This document shows, piece by piece, positions 50,976-61,851 of a stretch of DNA of 64,000 nucleotides (its first letter is position 1; each line of letters starts with the position of its first letter). The stretch lies in the NCBI GenBank assembly GCA_963849005.1, contig CAWKGC010000029.1:74613-138612 (forward strand). Reading direction: 5' to 3'. The stretch is from CAWKGC01 sp963849005 (lineage in GTDB: Bacteria > Pseudomonadota > Gammaproteobacteria > Burkholderiales > Usitatibacteraceae). The translations under genes and the position numbers were made by a program. Below the pieces are notes generated by a model. The model was not told the origin of the DNA. It did no database searches and saw nothing but the letters and a program-made list of their open reading frames with translations.

Positions 50976-51686
50976 ATGGCGAAATCGGGGTCAGATCTGA
51001 AATACCTGCTTCCAGTTCTTTTCGCGGCGACCCCGGTTGCCTTTGCGGCGAGCCCGTTCGTCACCGACGACGTGAGCGTGCTCGACCGCGGCGCGTGCCA
51101 GCTCGAGGTGTGGCAGCAGAACAACCGTGATTCGCGCGACCTGTGGGTCGTGCCGGCGTGCAGTCCCCTCGAGGGCCTCGAGGTTTCGTTCGGGGGCAGC
51201 CGCGCCACCGAGGACGGGGCCTCGCGCACGACCAACCTCGCGCTGCAGGCGAAATACGTCGCGCGCAAGGTCGAGCCAGACGGCTGGGGATGGGGATGGG
51301 TCGCGGGCGGCGTGCGCCATCCGGACCAGGAGGACAGCAGCTTCCCCGGCGACCTCTACGCGCTGCTGATGGCCGGCGTCTCGCTCAACGACGACAAGCT
51401 GCGCCTGAACGTGAACCTCGGCGGCCTGCACGAGCGCGAGAGCGGCAAGAACTACTTCACGTGGGGCGTGCTCGCGGAGCAGGACCTCGGCGAGCGCTTC
51501 AAGGCGATCGGCGAAGTGTTCGGCACGCAGTACAACCGGCCCTTCTACCAGGCGGGCGTCCGCGCGGCGCTGGTTCCCGACCGCCTCGAGCTCGACGCCA
51601 CCGTCGGCAACCGTTTCGGGCGGTCTTCCTCCGAGCGGTGGTGGACGGTCAGCATCCGCATCGTCACCGACCCGTTCCTGCCCTGA
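50976..51686 (+). CDS. Outer-membrane beta-barrel-like protein of unknown function
   Basis: 236 residues with a signal peptide ending TPVAFAA. The mature part has alternating patterns and aromatic ends typical of a small barrel (LEVSFGGSRATEDGASRT, GWGWGWVAGGVRHP, RLNVNLGGLHERESGKNYF) and ends TVSIRIVTDPFLP. Codons 4-10 (SGSDLKY) come from a GGGGTCAGA half-element, so the first residues of the signal peptide are repeat-derived. No named family recognised. Confidence 0.7.
   Translation: MAKSGSDLKYLLPVLFAATPVAFAASPFVTDDVSVLDRGACQLEVWQQNNRDSRDLWVVPACSPLEGLEVSFGGSRATEDGASRTTNLALQAKYVARKVEPDGWGWGWVAGGVRHPDQEDSSFPGDLYALLMAGVSLNDDKLRLNVNLGGLHERESGKNYFTWGVLAEQDLGERFKAIGEVFGTQYNRPFYQAGVRAALVPDRLELDATVGNRFGRSSSERWWTVSIRIVTDPFLP
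50987..51006 (+). repeat. Single GGGGTCAGA half-unit inside a coding start
   Basis: GGGGTCAGATCTGAAATACC, a lone unit of the GAAATA type, in frame within the 5' end of the barrel-like gene. No inverted partner is seen nearby. Confidence 0.8.
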
Positions 51687-51701
51687 AAAACGAAATTATT
51701 T

Positions 51702-51741
51702 GGGGTCAGAGCTGAAATACTTATTTCGGCTCTGACCCGAA
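51702..51741. repeat. GGGGTCAGA element, GAAATA type
   Basis: GGGGTCAGAGCTGAAATAC forward and ATTTCGGCTCTGACCC in reverse, forming one hairpin. It lies between the convergent barrel-like and Spy-like genes and could serve as a terminator. It ends four bases from the Spy-like stop. Confidence 0.88.
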
Positions 51742-51744
51742 TTA

Positions 51745-52218
51745 CTAGCCGCGCTTGACCACGAACCACTTGACGATGAACTCGCGGATCCAGGAGACCA
51801 GCGCGATCTTCTCGTGCAGCGCTTCCTTGACGGTCGCGACCTGCTCGTCGGAAAGCATCGCGTAGAGCTTCAGCCATTCGGCGCGGGCCTTGTTGCTCTC
51901 GATCCTGCCCAACGCCATCGCGTCGTCGAACTCGGCGGTGAGGGCTCGAGGTTCGGTCGCGCGTTGGCGAGCTCGGTTTCCGCGAACTGCTTGAGCGCCT
52001 CGTGGTTGGCTTCGATCGCGAGGAACGCGGCCTTGCTGGCCTCAAGGGCGACATCGAACTGCTCCTTCTGCTCGGGGGTCAGGTTCAGCTTGCCTTCGAC
52101 CTTGGTGATCGCCGGGAAGGAAATGCCGGCGCCGGGAAAATCGGCATGCGCGGCGGGAAGCGCCGAACGCAAGGAAAGCGGCGACGGTGGCAAGGAAAGA
52201 GCGGAATCGGGTCTGCAT
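51745..52218 (-). CDS. Periplasmic Spy/CpxP-like protein
   Basis: About 157 residues. ATG 52218 has AGGAG six bases upstream. A signal-peptide-like start (TRFRSFLATVAAFLAFGA) is followed, in another frame, by KLNLTPEQKEQFDVALEASK and, after a second break, LYAMLSDEQVATVKEALHE. The two LTxxQ-like motifs and helical character suggest the Spy/CpxP family of ATP-independent chaperones or envelope sensors. Frameshifts near 52160 and 51945. Confidence 0.6.
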
Positions 52219-52299
52219 GGGAGCTCCTGCAATGGATTGAGCGCATATTGTCACCGAATACCGTGCCGGCCCGAAGGCCCCGCGCATCACAATTGCAAA

Positions 52300-52944
52300 A
52301 TGGACATTCCCGCCCTCATCCAGACCTACGGCTACGCGGCGATCTTCATCGGCGCGTTCCTCGAGGGCGAGACGATCCTCGCCCTGGGCGGGTTTGCGGC
52401 GTTCCGCGGCCACCTCGAGCTGTGGATCGTCATCGTGGTGGCGCTCATCGCCGGCTTCCTCGGCGACCAGTTCTACTTCTTCCTCGGCCGCTACAAGGGG
52501 CAGGACCTGCTCGCCAGGCACCCCGAGTGGCAATCCAAGGTGCACCGCTTCGACGAGCTGCTGTCGCGCTACCACGCGCCGCTGATCATCGGCATCCGCT
52601 TCATGTACGGGTTTCGCATCGTCGGCCCGATCCTGCTCGGCATGGGGCGCGTGGAGCCGTGGAAGTTCGTCGTCTACAACTTCATCGGCGCGTGCATCTG
52701 GGCGCCGCTGATCGCCGGGCTGGGCTACCTCTTCGGCCACGCGATCGAGATGCTGCTGCAGGACATCAAGCAGTTCGAGATCATCGCGATGGTGGTGATC
52801 GTGGTGATCAGCCTCGCGACCTGGCTCGTCTGGCGCTACCGCCAGCGGCAAAAGGAAAAGGCAGAGAATCGGGGTCAGAGGCGTGAAAACACGAGTATTT
52901 CGGCCCTGACCCGAATTATTCTTCGCGCTCCGGCGTGGACGTGA
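52300..52944 (+). CDS. DedA family membrane protein
   Basis: Polytopic protein of the DedA/SNARE-associated family, linked to undecaprenyl-phosphate or phospholipid flipping. Motifs: FIGAFLEGETILALGGFAA, GFLGDQFYFFLGRYKG, and RFMYGFRIVGPILLGMGRVE with the conserved Arg/Gly stretch. 214 codons, but about the last 26 residues (from ENRGQRRENTSISALTRII) are encoded by a GGGGTCAGA element; the native protein probably ended near KEKAE. Confidence 0.9.
   Translation: MDIPALIQTYGYAAIFIGAFLEGETILALGGFAAFRGHLELWIVIVVALIAGFLGDQFYFFLGRYKGQDLLARHPEWQSKVHRFDELLSRYHAPLIIGIRFMYGFRIVGPILLGMGRVEPWKFVVYNFIGACIWAPLIAGLGYLFGHAIEMLLQDIKQFEIIAMVVIVVISLATWLVWRYRQRQKEKAENRGQRRENTSISALTRIILRAPAWT
52867..52917. repeat. 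GGGGTCAGA element, GAAATA type, overlapping gene ends
   Basis: GGGGTCAGAGGCGTGAAAAC forward and GTATTTCGGCCCTGACCCG in reverse. It lies between convergent dedA and amt, is translated as the DedA tail, and touches the amt stop (TAA, minus strand, 52918-52916). Confidence 0.88.
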
Positions 52945-54120
52945 TGTTGTGGATCGCGAGGTCGGCGCCGTTGAACTCCTGCTCGCGGCCGAGGCGAATG
53001 CCGACCGCCGCCTTGAGCACGCCGTAGATCGCAAAGCCGCCCGCCAGGGCGATGAGGATGCCCAGCAGCGTCCCGGCGACCTGGCTCATGAAGCTCACGC
53101 CGCCCATGCCGCCGAGCGCCTTCAGCGCCGAAGATGCCCGCAGGCGATGCCGCCCCACGCGCCGCACAGCCCGTGCAGCGGCCAGACGCCGAGCACGTCG
53201 TCGATCTTCCACGCTTCTGCGTGACGTTGAACATGCATCACGAAGAGACCGCCGGCGACGCGCGCCGGTCACCAGCCCGCCGATCGGATGCATGACGTCG
53301 GAGCCCGCGCAAACGGCGACAAGACCGGCCAAAGGCCCGTTGTGCACGAAGCCCGGGTCGTTGCGGCCCGACGACCAGCGCCGCGAGCGTGCCGCCCGCC
53401 ATCGCCATGAGCGAATTCATCGCGACGAGCCCGCTCATCTTGTCGAGGGTCTGCGCGCTCATCACGTTGAAGCCGAACCAGCCGACCGACAGCATCCACG
53501 CGCCCAGCGCGAGAAACGGAATGGAGGACGGCGGAAAAGCAGCAGACCGCGCCGTCCTTGCGCGTAGCGGCCGAGGCGCGCGCCGAGCAGCAGCACGGCC
53601 GCGAGCGCAATCCAGCCGCCGAACGCGTGGACGACGATCGAGCCGGCGAAGTCATGGAACTCCGCGCCGAACGCGCCCTTCGAACAACGCCTGCAAACCG
53701 AAAGTTCTGGTTCCACGCGATGCCTTCGAAGAACGGATAGACAAACCCGACGAGGATCACGGTGGCCACGAACTGCGGCCCGAAGCGCGCGCGCTCGGCG
53801 ATGCCGCCCGAGACGATCGCCGGCACGGCCGCCGCAAAGGTGAGCAGGAAGAAGAACTTGACGAGGTCGTAGCCGCTCTTCGGCGAAGCGCTCCGCGCCG
53901 CGTTGAAGAAGGTGACGCCGTAGGCCACCGCATAGCCGATGAAGAAATACGCCAAGGTGGAGACCGAGAAATCGACCAGGATCTTCATCAGCGCGTTGAC
54001 CTGGTTCTTGCGCCTGACGGTGCCGAGCTCGAGGAACGCGAACCCGGCGTGCATGGCGAGCACCATGATGGCGCCCAAAAGGATGAACAGCGTGTCGCTG
54101 CTGGTCTTGAGTTGTTCCAT
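52916..54120 (-). CDS. amt: Ammonium transporter
   Basis: Amt/Rh-family channel. ATG 54120 with GGGGAAG upstream. Pieces: LFILLGAIMVLAMHAGFAFL, GTVRRKNQVNALMKILVD, AIVSGGIAERARFG, IVVHAFGGWIALAAVLLLG (first pore His), and DDVLGVWPLHGLCGAWGGI (second His region). C-terminus NGADLAIHNITSTPEREE. At least five frameshifts between 53690 and 53120. No glnK is adjacent. Confidence 0.92.
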
Positions 54121-54227
54121 CTTCTTCCCCGAGGATATTGTTTTGAAAAGCTGGGCGAAGATTACTGGATTTCGCGCCAATCTGCGCTAAGCTTCATTTG
54201 CTTTTCATCAATCCAGGGACACCCAAA

Positions 54228-56524
<2,297 letters not shown>

Positions 56525-56542
56525 GAAACGGCAAGTAATTTC

Positions 56543-56836
56543 TCAGTCGACGTAGCCCGATTCGCGTTGGTGGCGAATGCGCAGCACTCGAACCACTTTC
56601 AACGCGGCGTCGAATCGATACAAGGCAATGTACCCGGTGGCGCCGTGGGAAATCACGAGTTCGCGCTTTTCGCCATCCACACGCCGGCCAAGCAATGGGT
56701 GCCTCTTGAGGGCGCTGAAAGCCTCGATGATCCCGTCCATCACGGGTATTGCAGTTTCCGGTGCCGCTTCGACCAGAAATTCCGCCAACCGCTCGAGGTC
56801 TTCAAGAGCGCGGCCAGAAAGGTCTATTTGCGCCAC
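56543..56836 (-). CDS. RelE/ParE-family toxin
   Basis: 97 residues, intact. Pattern ALEDLERLAEFLVEAAPETA, FSALKRHPLLGRRV and GYIALYRFDAALKVVRVLRI fits the RelE/ParE fold (mRNA cleavage or gyrase poisoning; not distinguishable here). The start overlaps the antitoxin by 13 bases, the usual antitoxin-first order. Confidence 0.88.
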   Translation of the reverse strand: MAQIDLSGRALEDLERLAEFLVEAAPETAIPVMDGIIEAFSALKRHPLLGRRVDGEKRELVISHGATGYIALYRFDAALKVVRVLRIRHQRESGYVD

Positions 56837-57143
56837 GACACGGGCTTTGGCCGCTTCGCCTTCTTGCCGGCAACCTTGGCGCGCAGATAAGTTGCCACGT
56901 CGTCGAACGCGTAGCCCATTCCTGTTTCGAGCATCTCGCGATCGGCCTCGTCGGCATCGCGATAAAACGCCCTTCGGCGCTCCATGGAGTCCACGGCCGC
57001 CTCGAGTGCGCGGACCATCAGCGCATGCGGGGATTCGTCGCCGTCCTTCGCGAGGCGATCGATGCGGTCCTTGAGTTCGCTCGGGATCTTGAGGCTGGTG
57101 GGTGCTGGGCCATGGGATCGGTTTCTGGGGATTGAGTAGTCAT
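56824..57143 (-). CDS. Ribbon-helix-helix antitoxin
   Basis: Partner of the RelE/ParE toxin. After one frame correction near 57105 it reads TSLKIPSELKDRIDRLAKDG, SPHALMVRALEAAVDSMERR, an RHH/CopG DNA-binding N-terminus, then an acidic and a Lys-rich tail. ATG 57143 has a TAGGAT sequence upstream. Confidence 0.8.
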
Positions 57144-57153
57144 ATCCTACTAC
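57136..57153. promoter_or_regulatory. Candidate RHH operator
   Basis: GTAGT-N8-ACTAC inverted repeat overlapping the antitoxin start codon. RHH antitoxins usually bind such short repeats to repress their own operon. Assignment is by position only. Confidence 0.4.
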
Positions 57154-57281
57154 CTCGGTTTGGCGATGTGTAAACCAGCCAACGTGGAGCCCGGCAGAAG
57201 GATGACGAGGAAGCAGCGAAAATTGCCCTGACTCCGCCTACCTCAAGTTGATCATGTGCCAGGCCTCGCAAGAGGTGTGGC

Positions 57282-57310
57282 TTGCAGTATGCATATGGTA
57301 TATATATACT
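57282..57310 (+). promoter_or_regulatory. brnTA promoter
   Basis: TTGCAG (57282-57287), 17 bases, TATACT (57305-57310). A 12-bp palindrome, GTATATATATAC (57298-57309), overlaps the -10 and may be the BrnA site. The predicted start is at or beside the brnT ATG (57317), so the mRNA may be leaderless; no Shine-Dalgarno is seen. Confidence 0.65.
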
Positions 57311-57316
57311 CGGCGC

Positions 57317-57583
57317 ATGCCTCTCGATCATGATCCAGGCAAAGCAGCGGCCAATTTCAAGAAGCATGGGGTGTACTTTGCCGATGCCGAGAGCGTGCTC
57401 GAAGATCCTCTCGCACTGACGGTGGAGGACCTGGATGCAAGTGGAGAGCGGCGCTTCGTGTCCATCGGGCTCGGCAGTGCTGGCGAGCTGCTTGTGGTTG
57501 TGTACACGGAAAGAGCCGATGCCTACCGCCTGATCTCCGCGCGTCGAGCGACGCGCAAGGAACGCAAACAATATGAAAGCTGA
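57317..57583 (+). CDS. brnT: BrnT family ribonuclease toxin
   Basis: 88 residues (PLDHDPGKAAANFKKHGVYF, DAESVLEDPLA, GELLVVVYTERADAYRLISA, RRATRKERKQYE), all BrnT landmarks. RelE-fold RNase neutralised by BrnA. I use ATG 57317 rather than the longer frame from 57248 because the promoter lies between. Toxin precedes antitoxin, as is normal for brnTA. Confidence 0.93.
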   Translation: MPLDHDPGKAAANFKKHGVYFADAESVLEDPLALTVEDLDASGERRFVSIGLGSAGELLVVVYTERADAYRLISARRATRKERKQYES

Positions 57584-57875
57584 ATACGATTTCTCGAAAG
57601 GCAAGCGTGGCGCGGTCATTCCCCAGAAAGGCAAGACCCGCATTTCCATTTTTATCGACAACGCGGATTTCGATGAATTCCGGATGAGAGCGGAAAAGGG
57701 CGGCACAGGGTACCAAACGATGATGAACGAGGCCCTCAAGAACTATCTGTCGCAGATTGACCAGCCGGTAACCGAGAAGCTGCTTCGTCAGGTGCTGCGC
57801 CAGGAGATTCCGGAGTATCTGCGAGGCTTGGCGCCGCGCCCAAGCGGACGCGTCACAAAGCGCCGCGGCGCTTGA
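57573..57875 (+). CDS. brnA: BrnA family antitoxin
   Basis: 100 residues, overlapping the brnT end by 11 bases. DFSKGKRGAVIP, TRISIFIDNADFDEFRMRA and GYQTMMNEALKNYL form the ribbon-helix-helix domain typical of BrnA. Autorepresses the operon and binds BrnT. Confidence 0.92.
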   Translation: MKAEYDFSKGKRGAVIPQKGKTRISIFIDNADFDEFRMRAEKGGTGYQTMMNEALKNYLSQIDQPVTEKLLRQVLRQEIPEYLRGLAPRPSGRVTKRRGA

Positions 57876-57896
57876 CTGTGGGGAGAAATGGGGTCG

Positions 57897-57966
57897 GACC
57901 ATCGAGGAGGCGCTCGAGATCGCTCGTGATGACGCGGACAAGTTGCTCGGGCAGGGATCGGGCTAA
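57897..57966 (+). pseudogene. Short C-terminal gene remnant
   Basis: An open stretch reading TIEEALEIARDDADKLLGQ followed by a stop, without a start or domain upstream. It looks like the tail of a gene lost by rearrangement. Too short to assign. Confidence 0.3.
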
Positions 57967-57980
57967 GGGCACCAGGGTGC

Positions 57981-58007
57981 TGGATTCCGGGGCAAGCCCG
58001 GAATGAC
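57981..58007. repeat. ATTCCGGG...CCCGGAAT dispersed hairpin
   Basis: TGGATTCCGGGG, CAAG, CCCGGAATGAC: arms ATTCCGGG (57984-57991) and CCCGGAAT (57997-58004). This kind of short GC hairpin is widespread between genes in proteobacteria. It sits beside a GGGGTCAGA element. Confidence 0.6.
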
Positions 58008-58020
58008 GATGAAGACCGAG

Positions 58021-58059
58021 AAAACGGGGTCAGAGGAAATGTAACTCTGACCCCGTTTT
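58021..58059. repeat. GGGGTCAGA element, minimal palindrome
   Basis: AAAACGGGGTCAGAG (58021-58035), nine bases, CTCTGACCCCGTTTT (58045-58059). The arms are perfect complements; the loop keeps the ACATTT-type tail (GAAATGTAA). It lies 23 bases before glnS. It is the most compact copy in the window. Confidence 0.92.
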
Positions 58060-58082
58060 CCGGAATTAGGCCAAAATACGGG

Positions 58083-59899
58083 ATGCCCAACGACCCGAAG
58101 GCGCCAGAAGGCGCCCACATCACCAACTTCATCCGCGGCCACATCGACCGCGACCTGGCGGCGCAGCAAGTACGAAGGCCGCCGCTGGAGCGGCACGCCC
58201 GGCCCGCTGGCCAGCAGGAAAACGCCCCGCCCGACCCGGCGAAGATCCGCACGCGCTTCCCGCCCGAGCCCAACGGGTATCTCCACATCGGCCACGCGAA
58301 ATCGATCTGCCTCAACTTCGGCCTGGCGCAGGACTACCAGGGCGTCTGCCACCTGCGCTTCGACGACACCAACCCGGAGAAGGAGGAGCAGGAGTACGTG
58401 GACTCCATCCAGGCGAGCGTGCGCTGGCTGGGCTTCCACTGGGGCGAGAAGGACGAGAACCTCTACTTCGCCTCCGACTACTTCGACTGGATGTACGCCT
58501 TCGCCGAGAAGCTGATCGAGCACGGCGACGCCTACATCGATTCGCAGACCGCCGACGAACTGCGCGAAGCCCGCGGCACGCTGACCGAAGCCGGCCGCGC
58601 GTCCCCCTTCCGCGACCGCTCGCCGGAAGAGAACCTGAAGCTCTTCCGCGAGATGCGCGACGGCAAGCACGAGGACGGCGCGCACGTGCTGCGGGCGAAG
58701 ATCGACATGGCCTCGCCCAACATCAACCTGCGCGACCCGGCGATCTACCGCATCAAGCGCGCCAGCCACCACCGCACCGGCGACAAGTGGTGCGTGTACC
58801 CGATGTACACCTACGCGCACCCGATCGAGGACGCGCTGGAGAACATCACGCATTCCATCTGCACGCTGGAGTTCGAGGACCAGCGGCCGTTCTACGACTG
58901 GGTGCTGGAGAAGCTGGCGAAGTACGGCCAGCTGCAGCGCCCGCTGCCGCAGCAGATCGAGTTCTCGCGCCTGAACCTGACCTACGTGGTGATGAGCAAG
59001 CGCTTCCTGCTGCAACTGGTGAAGGAAGGCCACGTCGACGGCTGGGACGACCCGCGCATGCCGACGCTGGACGGCTGCCGGCGCCGCGGCTACACGCCCG
59101 AGGGGTTCCGCCTGTTCGCCGACCGGATCGGCGTGTCGAAGTCGGATTCGTGGATCGACTATTCGCTGCTGGAAGACTGCATGCGCGAGCACCTGAACGA
59201 GGTGGCGCCGCGCCGCATCGCCGTGCTGGATCCGCTGAAGCTCATCATCGACAACTATCCCGGTGGGCCAGAGCGAGGAGTGCCACGCGCCCAACCATCC
59301 GCAGAAGCCGGACTGGGGCACGCGCGCGATGCCGTTCTCACGCGAGCTGTGGATCGAGCGCGAGGATTTCCAGGAGGTGCCGCAGAAGGGTTACTTCCGG
59401 CTTGTTCCCCGGGAATACCGTGCGGTTGAAGTACGGGTTCGTCGTGAAGTGTATTGGCGCCGACAAGGATGCCGCTGGCAATATGATCGCCGTGCATTGC
59501 GAGTACATGCCGGATTCCAAGTCCGGCACGCCTGGCGCGAACAACTACAAGACCAAGGGCGTGATCCACTGGGTTTGCGCCAACGCCGCTTACGCCGCCG
59601 AGGTTCGCCTCTACGATCGGCTTTTCAAGGCCGCTTATCCTGGGCGGTTTTCCAAGAGCTATCTCGACGACTTGAATCCCGATGCCTTGAAGGTGATCAC
59701 CGGGTATCTCGAGCGTTCATTGCGGGACGCCAAGGATGGGGAGCGGTTTCAGTTTGAGAGGCATGGGTATTTCATTGCAGATCCTAAGACTGAAACCAGT
59801 TCCGCGATTCACTTTGGTCGTACCGTGACACTTCGGGATTCATGGGAAAGGCCCAGCACCAAATCGGCTGGGGCACTGTCCACTCTTCAGCCAGATTGA
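58083..59899 (+). CDS. glnS: Glutamine--tRNA ligase
   Basis: Class I synthetase charging tRNA-Gln. Motifs: RTRFPPEPNGYLHIGHAKSI (HIGH), HLRFDDTNPEKEEQEYV, YRIKRASHHRTGDKWCVYPM, VMSKR (KMSKS region), and C-terminal barrels (YGFVVKCIGADKDAAGN, GVIHWVCANAAYAAEVRLYD). Compensating indels at about 58163-58215 hide a lineage insert (KYEGRRWSGTPGP) before the first motif; further frameshifts near 59262 and 59412. About 600 residues. Confidence 0.95.
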
Positions 59900-59937
59900 A
59901 CTGGTCAACCGCTGGCCAAGCAAGTCGTTACTTGAGT

Positions 59938-60428
59938 TCAACGCCTGCGATTCTCGCCCAGCGTGATAAGTAGCGCTTCTGCTCGCCTTGAGTGGGTGAT
60001 TCTGGACGATCTGTTTCGCACCAAACGGGAAACTCGCCGCGCGTTCCGCTTACTCTGTGGTGGCGAGTTGACATTCCCTAACTATCGTGACGTGCCATCC
60101 CATTCTGCGAAGTGCGCGTTGATTCCTGTGAATCCCGAGCGCGATTGTCTAGAAATCTTCGTCTTCCAAAAATCAGCATTGGTCGAAGGGGGGTCGAAAT
60201 TATGCCGCAACTGTGGCCATGCCAAAAGCAGCCATGAATGAAGACAACCGTATCGAAATCTCGTGAGCACAAGATCCGGTCGCCCAGGAAGGCGCTTGCA
60301 TGTGAAGGCGATCTGAAGCGTCCAACTCGGTGAAGGATTGATCGAACAAGCACCTCGGGCTTTGTGTTCTTGCCGTCGATCGCCGCATCCGTTGGCTTCG
60401 GCTCCTCACGGGTCAGAAAGTCAGACAT
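59938..60428 (-). CDS. vsr: Very short patch repair endonuclease
   Basis: Nicks 5' of T:G mismatches formed when 5-methylcytosine deaminates. From ATG 60428: MSDFLTREE, DGKNTKPEVLVRSILHRVG, then FDTVVFIHGCFWHGHSC (catalytic and zinc region), NADFWKTKI and LRRMGWHVTIVRECQLATTE. At least four frameshifts; the end is approximate. Divergent from the methyltransferase whose damage it would repair. Confidence 0.9.
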
Positions 60429-60506
60429 GGCAACAATTCTCGAGGAGCGTGACATAATGAATCGATGTTTACTATTCTGATACTGCGGTAGCGCTCGAAT
60501 ACAATC

Positions 60507-61851
60507 GTGGTTCAGCTCGTCAGGTCGCTCCAGCGACCGCTTCCGTACACATTCGATGATCTCCCTGAGGCGGTATTTAGAGCGATGAGTGCTCAAGGTT
60601 TCTTCGTTGACCTGTTTGCAGGCTGTGGCGGACTTTCACTAGGGCTAGAGCGAGAGCGGGCTTCCATCCCGTATTTGTTAATGAACTCAACGCGGATGCC
60701 ATGGAAAGCTACCTCGCGAATCGCGGCAAGTTGAGCCACGCCTCTCGCATCCTGAGTTCCATTGTAATGACGTAAGGGCCATTGTCAGCGACAAGGCCAT
60801 TTCGGCGCTTGCTAGCGAGATCAAGCGGGAATTCGGTATCAACGTCGCTCGAGGGGACCTTGATCTCGTCGTCGGGGGACCGCCCTGCAGGGATTCTCCG
60901 GATCGGCCATCGGAGATCGTATTCCGTAGAGAAGTCCGCGCTTCCTTCCAACCATCTTTTCCAGGACATGGCCTGGGTCAGTGAGAAACGCGTAGCCAAA
61001 GATCTTCCTATTCGAAAACGTCAAGGGGCTGCAGTCGGCAAAATGGACTGCCGCGGGCACGAAGGGCGAAATTTGGGAGGACGTGCAGAAGAAGCATTTC
61101 GGCGCCTCTCCGGATACACCGTTCAGTCTGAGGTCGTGTATGCGAAGGATTATGGCGTTGCCCAGAACAGGCCTCGCGTACTACTAGTCGGGGTTCGTGA
61201 CGACGTAGGAGTTGATCGGTGAAGAAGGTAAGGGGTGCTGCTGGCAAATGGTTTCCTTCCAGCGCCAAGCGGTGACGCACCAGACCTCATTGATCTCTTG
61301 GGCGACCTAGAAGATCCCAAGTTCGTGAATGGCGGAAGGATGGAGTCGTACCGCAGTCGATCCGAAGAACGACTTCCAGAGCTGTTGCGAACGAATCCAG
61401 TCCGGTCGCAAGGTATTGGGGAAGGGCGAATCGGTGACAGAACAGGAATATAGCTTCCACTCCGATCACGTCCGCGAACGGTTTGAATACATGCTCAAGC
61501 ACCATGGAGCTATCCCAGCGCATCTCCAAACGAAGAAGTTCGCTCAGAAGCTCTTGCCGAAGCGTTGGGGCAAGGGAGGTGCCCATCAATCACTGCAGAC
61601 TCATTGCCAGACGACTACGTTCATTATTCGTTGCCCCGCACACTTACTGTTCGGGAATGGGCTCGGCTCCAAATAACTTCCCGATTGGTACCAATTTGCG
61701 GGAAGCAGGACCACCGGCGGACTTCGGCGCGCAGGGAATCCTCGTGCGGGCGTATTCGACCGTGAGTTGCCCAAATACACTCAGATCGGCAATGCGGTAC
61801 CCGTGCCAAGCTCGCGAGAGCAGTAGGCATGCGTTTCGAAGGATCCTCTAG
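60507..61851 (+). CDS. DNA (cytosine-5)-methyltransferase
   Basis: M.HpaII/Dcm-type enzyme. Motif I FFVDLFAGCGGLSLGLE; motif IV GGPPCQGFSGIGHRRS after adding one C near 60887; motif VI FENVKGLQS; motif VIII VVYAKDYGVAQNRPRVLLVG; target region; motif IX LPRTLTVREWARLQ; motif X YTQIGNAVPV. Many frameshifts. The start is GTG 60507 or ATG 60585. The stop at 61851 abuts the endonuclease ATG. The target is probably a CCNGG-type site, judged from the endonuclease family. Confidence 0.9.

Noticed and set aside
59963..60241. Plus-strand frame of 92 codons after glnS
   Set aside because: It is antisense to vsr, which shows the family motifs on the minus strand.
60408..60421. GGGTCAGAAAG as a further repeat unit in vsr
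   Set aside because: It encodes the conserved LTREE of Vsr, lacks the fourth G and tail, and has no inverted partner.
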